Assembly: GCA_016199105.1 (NCBI GenBank)
Contig: JACQHI010000258.1
Coordinates: 1-7,041 of the forward strand
DNA: 7,041 bases
Direction: 5' to 3'
DNA from: Lentisphaerota bacterium
GTDB lineage: Bacteria; Verrucomicrobiota; Kiritimatiellia; JAAZAB01
The notes under the pieces are model-generated. The model was not told where the DNA came from. It saw only the letters and a list, made by a program, of their open reading frames with translations, and searched no databases. Positions 1 through 4,991 of this stretch are shown one piece after another. The first letter of the stretch is position 1, and the number at the start of each line of letters is the position of its first letter. A program made the position numbers and the translations under genes.

Positions 1-2
1 TC

Positions 3-815
3 ACCGCCGATCACGGCGACCAGGCCGGCTACCAGGGGCTGTACGACAAGGACCTGGGCTGTCACTCGCGGGAAATCATGTCGGTGCCGTTCATCATCCG
101 TCCGGCCCCGTGCCTGAACGCCTCCCCGGCCGGACGCCAATGCCAGGAACCGGTGGAGCTGGTGGACCTGTTCCCGACGCTATGCGCCCTGAACGGGCTG
201 GAAACCCCGGCGGCGGTCGAGGGCCGGAACCTCGAGCCCGCCCTTGTGCGGGGCGAAGCGTTGGACCCGTCCCGCCCGGTCTTCTGCGAGAAATACCGGG
301 TCAAATCGGTGACCCGGAACAACTGGCAGCTCTCGTTCGCCTGGGAAATTCCGGAGGAATGCCTGCTGATCAATTACGCCGACGATCCCTGGGCCACCCG
401 CAATCTCTACATGGACGACACGTGGATCGAAAAGCGCATCGAACTGAAGAAGGAACTGTTCATGTTCCTCATGCGCCGGCTCCACGGTCCCTACACGCCG
501 TCAGACGCCGACTACTTCCTGGACAAACTGAACGGCCGGAACGGAAGGCTGCCCCTGCTGTGCCCTCCCGTCGAAGGTGTTTCCTCCTACCGGTCGGCCG
601 GCGCGATACGGCAGGGCAACATCGTGATGTATGTGCCTTACTTCGAGCCGGACTTCCACCTGTTTACCTGCAAGGGGAAGAGCTACCACACGCTGGCTGA
701 CGCCCTGCCGCGGGACCCCGTCCGTGTGGACAGCATCCTGGATGACGGGCTGAACGACTGCTTCCTGAAAGTGCACCCGATCGCCGTCATTCCCTCCGGC
801 TTCGGCGCCCTGTGA
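3..815 (+). CDS. Sulfatase (S1 family), C-terminal part; 5' end outside window
   Basis: This is the C-terminal part of a formylglycine-dependent sulfatase, which hydrolyses sulfate esters, most likely on a polysaccharide or its fragments. The frame is already open at base 3 and reads TADHGDQAGYQGLYDKD, the S1 signature holding the metal-binding Asp-His pair and the conserved Lys. It is followed by the usual HSREIMSVPFIIRP segment and the ELVDLFPTLCALNGLE helix that precede the C-terminal subdomain. The CxPSR/SxPSR nucleophile motif would lie upstream, outside the window. The last 100 or so residues match no domain I recognise and may be a family-specific tail. The ATG at base 78 is internal, because homology extends before it. 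The stop is TGA at 813-815, and no clear intrinsic terminator follows. The family is secure; the substrate cannot be read from this fragment. Confidence 0.93.
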   Translation, partial: TADHGDQAGYQGLYDKDLGCHSREIMSVPFIIRPAPCLNASPAGRQCQEPVELVDLFPTLCALNGLETPAAVEGRNLEPALVRGEALDPSRPVFCEKYRVKSVTRNNWQLSFAWEIPEECLLINYADDPWATRNLYMDDTWIEKRIELKKELFMFLMRRLHGPYTPSDADYFLDKLNGRNGRLPLLCPPVEGVSSYRSAGAIRQGNIVMYVPYFEPDFHLFTCKGKSYHTLADALPRDPVRVDSILDDGLNDCFLKVHPIAVIPSGFGAL

Positions 816-979
816 TATCGCTCTTGCCATTCAGGCATGGGACTCCTAGAATTTTCCACCATAGCGCTGGCCATTGGCGCCGCGCATACATGAACGCGAA
901 GTTCGCGCAAAAATACTGTTGGCCGGACAGACTGAAAGTCGATCTTGCTTCATCCGGGCGAGAGACGTAGGATTGCACC
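816..979. other. Intergenic region upstream of the toxin-antitoxin pair
   Basis: This is 164 bases without a convincing gene. It holds a 13-base palindrome, CGCGAAGTTCGCG (895-907), and the heptamer GTTGGCC (918-924), which resembles the GTTGGCT closing the attC-like element at 1678-1684. A weak Shine-Dalgarno-like AGGA near 969-972 sits about 7 bases before the toxin ATG. I see no confident promoter boxes. If the TA pair is an integron cassette, 918 would be its left boundary, but I could not find a matching folded 5' arm upstream of it. Confidence 0.4.
895..907. promoter_or_regulatory. 13-bp palindrome, possible operator of the TA pair
   Basis: CGCGAAGTTCGCG is a perfect inverted repeat with 6-base arms around one central base, about 73 bases before the toxin start. 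TA operons are often autoregulated at such palindromes, but the antitoxin here shows no recognisable DNA-binding fold, so the role is a guess. Chance occurrence in GC-rich DNA is quite possible. Confidence 0.25.
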
Positions 980-1471
980 ATGAAGAGCGTATACATTGAG
1001 ACGTCCATTGCGAGCTATCTGACAGCACGTCCGAGTCGGGATTTGCGTGCTGCCGCCTGGCAGCAGACAACCATTCAGTGGTGGGAGCAAGAACGACCAA
1101 AGTACGAGCTATTCACTTCAGAGCTCGTGCTTGCCGAGGCACGAGCCGGAGACGCGGATGCCGCTGGCCGGCGCCTTGCGGTGCTGGACGCTTTCCCCCT
1201 CTTGTCTGTAACGGATGAGGCCAAGGGCCTGGCGGATCGACTGATGACCGACGGAGGCATACCGCCACATGCCGAAGCGGACGCCTTCCACATCGCAGTA
1301 GCCAGTATTCATGGGATGGACTACTTGCTCACGTGGAACTGCCGGCACATCGACAACGCCACAACCAAGCCCGTCATTCGATCAAGCTGTGCCGTCGCCG
1401 GATACGCCTGTCCGGAGGTCTGCACGCCATTGGAATTACTTTCCGAGGAGGTGGAAGATGTACAAAGATGA
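980..1471 (+). CDS. PIN-domain toxin, VapC-like type II TA toxin
   Basis: A predicted PIN-domain ribonuclease of 163 residues, the toxin half of a type II toxin-antitoxin pair. PIN toxins cut RNA using a cluster of acidic residues that bind Mg2+ or Mn2+. The sequence fits a known VapC-like subfamily: N-terminal YIETSIASYL (acidic Glu7 where most VapCs have Asp), SELVLAEA with Glu53, EADAFHIAVAS with Asp101, and LLTWNCRHIDNA with Asn120 in the usual fourth acidic position. The family's CTPLELL motif is near the C-terminus. The Glu7 and Asn120 variants are, as I recall, typical of this subfamily and need not mean inactivity. The ATG at 980 has a weak AGGA about 7 bases upstream and starts directly at the family N-terminus. 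The last 14 bases overlap the antitoxin gene, so the two are translationally coupled, with the toxin first, the reverse of the usual vapBC order. Confidence 0.9.
   Translation: MKSVYIETSIASYLTARPSRDLRAAAWQQTTIQWWEQERPKYELFTSELVLAEARAGDADAAGRRLAVLDAFPLLSVTDEAKGLADRLMTDGGIPPHAEADAFHIAVASIHGMDYLLTWNCRHIDNATTKPVIRSSCAVAGYACPEVCTPLELLSEEVEDVQR
1446..1451 (+). promoter_or_regulatory. Shine-Dalgarno of the antitoxin gene, inside the toxin gene
   Basis: AGGAGG lies six bases before the ATG at 1458 and is the best ribosome-binding site in the accessory block. It fixes the antitoxin start and shows that the downstream frame is independently translated. It is much stronger than the site before the toxin, which fits the need for excess antitoxin when the toxin is encoded first. 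Confidence 0.8.
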
Positions 1472-1637
1472 AATCATTGCGGAAGTGTGGCGCAACCGCG
1501 ATGCGTACGCGCGGGCGCACCACCACGACCTGAACGAGATCCTTGCTGACCTCCGAAAGCGAGAGAGGGAACATCCTCAGCGCGTGGTGGACCGACGAGC
1601 ACGCCGAACAACCGAATCAAATGCGACTTCGGGCTAG
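1458..1637 (+). CDS. Small antitoxin partner of the PIN toxin
   Basis: A 59-residue, highly charged protein starting MYKDEIIAEVWRNRDAYARA, followed by HHHDLNEILADLRKRERE and RVVDRR. This is the pattern of the small, mostly helical antitoxins found directly after PIN toxins of the YIETSI type; I recognise the shape KDEI-EVWRNRDAYA...DLRKRE. It presumably wraps around the toxin and blocks its active site. No ribbon-helix-helix, AbrB or HTH DNA-binding region is visible. The ATG at 1458 is chosen because of the perfect AGGAGG six bases upstream; the frame is open further 5' but that part only shadows the toxin. The gene overlaps the toxin by 14 bases. Its final codons and stop (1635-1637) lie inside the attC-like hairpin, so the last dozen residues (ARRTTESNATSG) are probably imposed by that element. 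Confidence 0.85.
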   Translation: MYKDEIIAEVWRNRDAYARAHHHDLNEILADLRKREREHPQRVVDRRARRTTESNATSG

Positions 1638-1684
1638 CCGCGCCGCTTCGCTTAACCCGAAGCGGTTCATTTGAGGTGTTGGCT
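1603..1684. other. attC-like imperfect hairpin (candidate integron cassette recombination site)
   Basis: An 82-base imperfect inverted repeat with the layout of an integron attC site. The outer arms are GCCGAAC (1603-1609) and GTTGGCT (1678-1684), giving AAC/GTT plus GCC/GGC pairing with G1606 bulged. Next come ACC/GGT (1611-1613 with 1675-1677, A1610 bulged), TCAAATG/CATTTGA (1617-1623 with 1668-1674), then CTTCGGG/CCCGAAG (1627-1633 with 1656-1662) closing a 22-base loop. That is about 23 pairs, and in the outer part the unpaired bases (G1606, A1610, GAA 1614-1616) are all on one strand, recalling the extrahelical bases that give attC its polarity. The length is within the known attC range. 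The antitoxin stop lies inside it and the next ORF starts 10 bases after it, as in cassette arrays. Against this, GTTGGCT departs from the GTTRRRY core by one base and no integrase is in view. An alternative inner hairpin is CCGCTTCG/CGAAGCGG (1643-1650 with 1658-1665). No T-run follows, so it is not a standard terminator. Confidence 0.5.
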
Positions 1685-1694
1685 GAAGACGACA

Positions 1695-2093
1695 ATGTGG
1701 TACGTAGTTGACATTCTATTCGCCCAGAAGCGGGACGGCGATCAATCTGAAATCATGTGCGAGGCCTGTAATGTCTTGTTTGAAGCCCCGTCCGCGATCG
1801 ATGCGTGCGGGAAAGCCGTCCGTTGGTCAGAGGAACATGTGCGCGACACCGAGTTCCACCTGATTGGAATCCAGCACGTCAGGAGTCTCGACGATGACCG
1901 TCCCGGAGACGGGACGGAAATCGGCGGCAGTTTCTTTGAGACGCGTGATCCGTGGGGAAGAAGGGATGAACTCATTCCCGATCTGAACGACATCCCAACG
2001 GTCAAGTTCGAGGCACGTCCGAACACACCCGTCGGGGAACTCGTCCCCGAGGACACGATTCGGAAAGCAAAGAAGATATTTGGCGAGGAATGA
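1695..2093 (+). CDS. DUF4288-like small protein
   Basis: A 132-residue acidic, probably cytoplasmic protein. The N-terminal MWYVVDILFAQKRDGDQ, the Cys-containing CEACNVLFEAPSAIDACGKAVRWSEEH stretch and the later FHLIGIQHVRSLDD resemble the DUF4288 family: an opening WY, a strand, a segment like 'vlfeA.s..eA..kA', then 'f.GI..l'. I base this on pattern memory only. The function of that family is unknown to me. I prefer the ATG at 1695 over the TTG at 1671, because the shorter protein starts exactly at the WYVVDILF strand and the longer one would begin inside the attC-like element. No good Shine-Dalgarno is visible, only GAAG a few bases upstream. The C-terminal part (PTVKFEARPNTPVGELVPEDTIRKAKKIFGEE) is less family-like. 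No membrane segment or signal peptide is seen. Confidence 0.65.
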   Translation: MWYVVDILFAQKRDGDQSEIMCEACNVLFEAPSAIDACGKAVRWSEEHVRDTEFHLIGIQHVRSLDDDRPGDGTEIGGSFFETRDPWGRRDELIPDLNDIPTVKFEARPNTPVGELVPEDTIRKAKKIFGEE

Positions 2094-2097
2094 CCTC

Positions 2098-2193
2098 GCC
2101 AGAACAAGCGCCTCCAACTCTACGGCGCGAAGCGCGCCGATGATGAGGCGCAACATTATGCCGACGCTTCGCGTCGTCGCCACAGGGGTGGCT
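2098..2193. repeat. Hairpin cluster, possible degenerate attC-like element
   Basis: Directly after the DUF4288-like stop is a run of inverted repeats. GCGCCTC/GAGGCGC (2108-2114 with 2145-2151) encloses CGGCGCG-AAG-CGCGCCG (2123-2139). Then come CGACGC-TTC-GCGTCG (2162-2176) and GCCAC/GTGGC (2179-2183 with 2188-2192). In an alternative fold, 2122-2134 pairs with 2165-2177 at 12 of 13 positions. The left edge CGCCAGAACAA resembles CGCCGAACAA at the left of the element at 1603, and the right edge GGTGGCT (2187-2193) differs from GTTGGCT by one base. That suggests a decayed copy of the same kind of site, but the essential GTT is lost and the outer arms do not pair well. Confidence 0.35.
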
Positions 2194-2270
2194 TGCCATC
2201 TCCGTTTGAAATGGACGATGATGACGTGGAAACAGCGACAATTCAAAGAACGGTCTGAACAAGAGCAGAA

Positions 2271-2459
2271 GTGGTTCACGGAGGAAACGTGGTGCGACGC
2301 CAAATGATTCTGATGCAGTTGGACAATGGCGTTCAGGCCTCCTATATGCAGTGCCATGGGCACCGGTCGATGCGGACCGGCTGCCAGCCCCAGAAGATCC
2401 CCGCCCTTCCGCGGGCGATTTTGAAAACTGACAGAAATAACAAAAACCAGATTTCATGA
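2271..2459 (+). pseudogene. Fragment resembling Gfo/Idh/MocA family oxidoreductase
   Basis: The frame reads GGNVVRRQMILMQLDNGVQASYMQCHG around 2283-2354. The core QMILMQLDNGVQASYMQCH closely resembles the strand-strand element in the C-terminal domain of Gfo/Idh/MocA NAD(P)-dependent sugar dehydrogenases (pattern: a hydrophobic run, E/Q, F/L, (D/E)NGV, ASY, C.H). An intact gene would continue into a 'W.Y.IIGTEGR' segment. Here the frame instead runs into unrelated sequence and stops at 2457-2459, and upstream it meets a TGA near 2257. The only start is a GTG at 2271 with no ribosome-binding site. I read it as a degraded scrap of about 20 recognisable codons, not a working gene. Such dehydrogenases are common next to sulfatases. 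Chance similarity cannot be excluded. Confidence 0.4.
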
Positions 2460-2629
2460 TCGACAATGCGAATGATCCTCTGATAACGTTCATTTTGATA
2501 CGGACTGTGATCGACAGGGCAGGCTGGCTTTGGAGTCGGTAAATGGATTGGGGCGGCCATGCGGAGCAAGTGTGAAATATTGATTATTGAGACTAAGCCT
2601 CAATCCAGGGGCAGGTTTACTGATTAAAT

Positions 2630-3499
2630 ATGAACATCATGGAAGCAATCAAGTTCTTTACTGGTCCTACCTTGGCTATGTTTCTTAGCGGACTGCTTGT
2701 CGCCTTCTTTTCGCTCATTCCTGCACTCAAGAAAGAGCATACGCCACAATGGGTGCACTGGTTGGGATTTGCCGCAGCTATCCTAGTCGCTGTCGCCAGT
2801 GTGTGGGGCGCAATTGTAGCGGAGAAGGACGCCCTCCTTATTCAGGCCAAAACCCAACGGATTGCCGATCTTGCAGAAACCAATGTTGTGCTAGGTGCTC
2901 AGGTTGCCAACATTTCGGCGCAGAACACTGCACTTCTTGCTGGTGGTCACAATTACTGTGCGTTCCATGTCTATATGACTGACTCCAACGTTTTGACATG
3001 GACAATTGACCACCGAAATGACCAAGTCCCCCTTCAGGGCGACAAGATCAATGCTCCGGTTTTAGATGTTAAAGCAACCGTTTGGGACATTGATAGACTT
3101 TGCGATCGAGCTAATGCATCCATACGGGAGACTCTCAAAACGATGCCCGAGATGAACCCAGACGAGAAAACAAGGTTGAAGAACACTAAATTACTGGAGA
3201 TGCTACAGAATCCTGACCCCGCAGCCATTCGCCACTGGGACATTGGCACTGTCCTTCCGTACGAACTCAGTATTTTTCGGAAGGAGATCATTGCTGAAAC
3301 AGATGAGTTGTGGTTTAGAGTCTGGTTCCATGCCCGGAATGGGCGCTGGCAAGAAACGATAATACTTCGGAAAGTGAACGGTAAATGGTTGAGTGCGCAC
3401 AAGATGAATCCGATGTCCGGGTACTCTCCAAACATCAGGAATACTCAGGTGCAGATGGACTCGGGATTCCCAACCAATGGACTTCCCCAAGGATGGTAG
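2630..3499 (+). CDS. Unrecognised membrane protein: two TM helices, coiled coil, soluble C-terminal domain
   Basis: I do not recognise a family for this 289-residue protein. Residues about 11-33 (GPTLAMFLSGLLVAFFSLIP) and 43-64 (LGFAAAILVAVASVWGAIVA) are clear membrane helices separated by a short charged loop, so the N- and C-termini should be on the same side. Residues about 66-103 (EKDALLIQAKTQRIADLAETNVVLGAQVANISAQN) look like a coiled coil. From GGHNYCAFHVY (105-115) onwards is a mixed soluble domain of about 180 residues, with a WFRVWFHARNGRWQETIILRKVNGKWLSAHKM strand-rich part near the end. The layout suggests a membrane-anchored oligomer with a cytoplasmic sensor or binding domain; that is inference. 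A second ATG at 2639 is equally possible, since neither start has a strong Shine-Dalgarno. Codon use is visibly more A+T-rich than in the flanking genes, suggesting separate acquisition. Confidence 0.8.
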   Translation: MNIMEAIKFFTGPTLAMFLSGLLVAFFSLIPALKKEHTPQWVHWLGFAAAILVAVASVWGAIVAEKDALLIQAKTQRIADLAETNVVLGAQVANISAQNTALLAGGHNYCAFHVYMTDSNVLTWTIDHRNDQVPLQGDKINAPVLDVKATVWDIDRLCDRANASIRETLKTMPEMNPDEKTRLKNTKLLEMLQNPDPAAIRHWDIGTVLPYELSIFRKEIIAETDELWFRVWFHARNGRWQETIILRKVNGKWLSAHKMNPMSGYSPNIRNTQVQMDSGFPTNGLPQGW

Positions 3500-3614
3500 A
3501 GGACGTCGGATTGGGACCAAGTTTCATTATTCAATAAAGTTGGGCTACAGATGACGTGCCGGCGGCCCGGCTATGTTTTATTCCCATGTCGTTCATAGCC
3601 AAAGCCGTAAAGCC
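3500..3614. other. Convergent intergenic region
   Basis: This is 115 bases between converging genes. It contains an A/T-rich stretch around 3523-3540 and one GC hairpin at 3558-3571 followed by T-rich sequence (separate entry). I see no ORF worth calling. Confidence 0.5.
3558..3571 (+). terminator. Possible intrinsic terminator after the membrane protein gene
   Basis: GCCGG and CCGGC form a 5-bp stem with a 4-base loop, followed by TATGTTTTATT on the plus strand. It lies 59 bases after the stop of the upstream gene and reads in its direction. The stem is short and the T-run interrupted, so this is a weak candidate. Confidence 0.3.
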
Positions 3615-4124
3615 CTATTTCTTCAACGTCTCGACGGCGGTCAGGGAACGGAAGATCCATTTAGCCTTCCCGTCCTTCACCAGCGTGGCTTCGACTTCCT
3701 GGGCCTCGTTGACGCTTTCGCCGGAGTTGAGCGTGCCGGTCAGTCGGGCGGTGAACACGACCCGCGCCGTGTCCTTTTCGGGAAACTCGATCCGCAGGTC
3801 GTGGAAGGAAAGCGCGCAGGTCCGGAACAGACCTTTCGCCTGAATACAGGCGGCGACCAATTGCTGGGGCGTGTAGGCGCCGTCCAGCATGGCTCTGGGC
3901 ACCGACAACGCGCAGGGAGTGGCCAGAAACGACTCCACCGACTTGGTCTTCAGCGCCATGGCGACGAGGTTTTCGTCGGCGCTCTTGGCCCCCATGTCGG
4001 CGATGGCCGCGAAGGCGCGCCGGATTCTGCTTTCGTCGTTGGGTTTGAGCCACAGGACTGCCAGCACGGCGACCGCCGCGATTCCGACCAGCCAGATCCA
4101 TCGTTTTCCATCAGATACATTCAC
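3615..4124 (-). CDS. Single-pass membrane protein with NTF2-like/SnoaL-like outer domain
   Basis: A 169-residue protein. It starts MNVSDGKRW, then has one membrane helix at residues about 9-26 (WIWLVGIAAVAVLAVLWL). The rest is a domain of about 140 residues: DESRIRRAFAAIADMGAK (helix), a segment with two Cys, ARVVFTARLTGTLNSGESVNEAQEVEATLVKDGKAKWIFRSLTAVETL. The opening helix followed by long strands and a final 'W.f.s....e' is the shape of NTF2-like (SnoaL/DUF4440-type) domains; this is judged by pattern, with no catalytic residues visible. I chose the GTG at 4124 because GGGGAGGG (4139-4132) sits seven bases upstream and the start overlaps the signal peptidase stop as GTGA, so the two are translationally coupled. 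The frame is open further upstream, but that part only shadows the signal peptidase gene. Function unknown; the outer domain probably faces the periplasm. Confidence 0.75.
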   Translation of the reverse strand: MNVSDGKRWIWLVGIAAVAVLAVLWLKPNDESRIRRAFAAIADMGAKSADENLVAMALKTKSVESFLATPCALSVPRAMLDGAYTPQQLVAACIQAKGLFRTCALSFHDLRIEFPEKDTARVVFTARLTGTLNSGESVNEAQEVEATLVKDGKAKWIFRSLTAVETLKK

Positions 4125-4594
4125 CACAAGACCCTCCCCATGACGCGCCGCCGGTTGGTCTGGCCGAACGCGTGGTTTTCCATCGGCACCGAGCGGTTGT
4201 CGCCGACCACATACACGTTGCCCGGCTCCACCCGGCGCGGTTCGAGATTCCACGAACAGGGGTATTTCACATACGGTTCGTCGAGCCGCTTGCCGTCAAG
4301 CCACAGCCGGCCGTCCCTGAACTCGACCGTCTCCCCCTCGAACGCAACAATACGCTTCAAATACATGACGCGCAAGCCGGCCAGACGAACGGCGACCACG
4401 TCGCCCCGCTTCAGGCCAGCGCCGAACCAACAGCTCGGCCGCCAGCAGAACGTCAGTCCGCGGGAACGGTACGTCGGTTCCATGCTCGAGCCGCGGATCC
4501 ACAGGGGGAGGCAGACATGGCCGAAGAACAGGTAGGCGCCGAGCGCCACCGCGGCCAGCCGCCACCATTTTGTGCGAAAAACCGGAAAGATCAT
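4121..4594 (-). CDS. lepB: Type I signal peptidase (S26 family)
   Basis: This membrane serine protease cuts signal peptides from exported proteins at the periplasmic face. All key boxes are present in 157 residues: an N-terminal membrane helix (about 12-31), GSSMEPT with catalytic Ser37, RGDVVAVR (about 63-70), YLKRIVAFEGETV with general-base Lys80, and VYVVGDNRS (about 127-135) leading to ENHAFG. It is about half the size of E. coli LepB, with one membrane helix and a reduced insert domain, as in many minimal S26 enzymes. The ATG at 4594 has GGGAGG only two bases upstream, closer than normal, but no other start would keep the membrane helix. In the last box the usual GDN..S.DSR.(W/F)G has become GDNRSVPMENHAFG, lacking the DSR Asp. 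It is first in an operon with the NTF2-like protein. A PVC-type genome may hold several signal peptidases, so this need not be the housekeeping one. Confidence 0.93.
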   Translation of the reverse strand: MIFPVFRTKWWRLAAVALGAYLFFGHVCLPLWIRGSSMEPTYRSRGLTFCWRPSCWFGAGLKRGDVVAVRLAGLRVMYLKRIVAFEGETVEFRDGRLWLDGKRLDEPYVKYPCSWNLEPRRVEPGNVYVVGDNRSVPMENHAFGQTNRRRVMGRVLW

Positions 4595-4637
4595 GACCTC
4601 CCTTTTTCCCCCAGTGAGATTTTTAACCGTGTGTTTC

Positions 4638-4786
4638 GTCCCGACCTCTCGGAGAGTCGGGACTCATACTCCGACCGGCAGTATGCCATGGACCGCGACA
4701 AATGCCGCAACAAAATGGGGGGAGGGTACCGTGTGGGTTACATTTTGCGGCCTCGCCGTCCACGTGGGTGGCGTTGCCACAACGTG
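4638..4786. repeat. Cluster of four inverted repeats upstream of lepB
   Basis: In order: GTCCCGAC...GTCGGGAC (4638-4663), extended inward by CTCT/AGAG to 11 pairs with one bulged C and a 3-base loop; CATACT/AGTATG (4665-4670 with 4680-4685); GCCGC plus AAAATG pairing with CATTTT plus GCGGC (4704-4717 with 4741-4751, 3-base AAC bulge, G-rich loop); and CACG/CGTG plus GTGGC/GCCAC (4761-4786, 3-base loop). None is followed by a T-run on either strand. Read on the minus strand they would lie in the leader of the signal peptidase transcript. They could be a structured RNA, a decayed mobile repeat or an array of protein-binding sites. Confidence 0.45.
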
Positions 4787-4964
4787 GCTCACGCCATCAG
4801 GGTTGTTTCAGCGGAATCTGAAGAATCCAAAATCCAAATTCTAAAATTGATGGGGCTGATGGCGGGGGATGATTGCCCGGGCTTCGGGCTTTACAGGCGC
4901 CGGTGAGTCTGTCATTTTTGAGGTCAGCCATTCGTATTATGGCGGTTGTTCGAAGTGTAAAACG

Positions 4965-4991
4965 AAGCGGGTTCGCAGCCCCCGCTTTACT
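4965..4991 (+). promoter_or_regulatory. Terminator-like hairpin just before the beta-helix gene
   Basis: AAGCGGG (4965-4971) and CCCGCTT (4981-4987) form a perfect 7-bp stem with a 9-base loop, followed by TACTTT. On the plus strand this is a passable intrinsic terminator only 16 bases before the ATG at 5004. It could block read-through from upstream, act as an attenuator, or hide or expose the ribosome-binding site. If the gene starts at the upstream ATG (4869), the hairpin would instead lie inside the coding region. Confidence 0.4.

Larger units (their letters stand above)
2094..2629. other. Long non-coding tract: hairpin cluster followed by gene remnant
   Basis: This is 536 bases with no convincing intact gene. 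Bases 2098-2193 form a chain of inverted repeats (separate entry). Bases 2271-2351 carry a short in-frame stretch resembling Gfo/Idh/MocA dehydrogenases (separate entry). Bases 2400-2629 become A+T-richer towards the next gene, and just before that gene is an inverted repeat ATTGAG/CTCAAT (2586-2591 with 2599-2604, 7-base loop). Longer frames on the opposite strand (2363-1827 and 2493-2002) show no family features and no good start context. Confidence 0.6.

Noticed and set aside
110..700. A 196-codon frame overlapping the sulfatase.
   Set aside because: It is a proline- and arginine-rich translation typical of an out-of-frame reading of GC-rich DNA. The sulfatase frame has family motifs.
1643..1665. 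CCGCTTCG/CGAAGCGG hairpin read as a rho-independent terminator of the TA operon.
   Set aside because: It is followed by TTCATTTGAG with no T-run, and a longer fold that includes these bases explains more of the sequence.
2253..2342. GTCTGAAC...GTTCAGGC considered as another attC pair.
   Set aside because: The outer boxes are complementary, but the inner arms do not pair and no ORF ends or begins suitably next to them.
1827..2493. Minus-strand frames (2363-1827 and 2493-2002) across the non-coding tract.
   Set aside because: They partly shadow the DUF4288-like gene and the dehydrogenase scrap. They have no ribosome-binding site or recognisable motif.
3573..4535. A 320-codon plus-strand open frame opposite the lepB operon.
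   Set aside because: It lies antisense to two well-supported minus-strand genes, one of them a signal peptidase with all catalytic boxes. The predicted protein shows no family features.
4711..4740. G-rich loop (GGGGGGAGGG and GTGTGGG) as a G-quadruplex.
   Set aside because: The spacing of the G-runs does not give four clean tracts of three, so the case is too weak to call.
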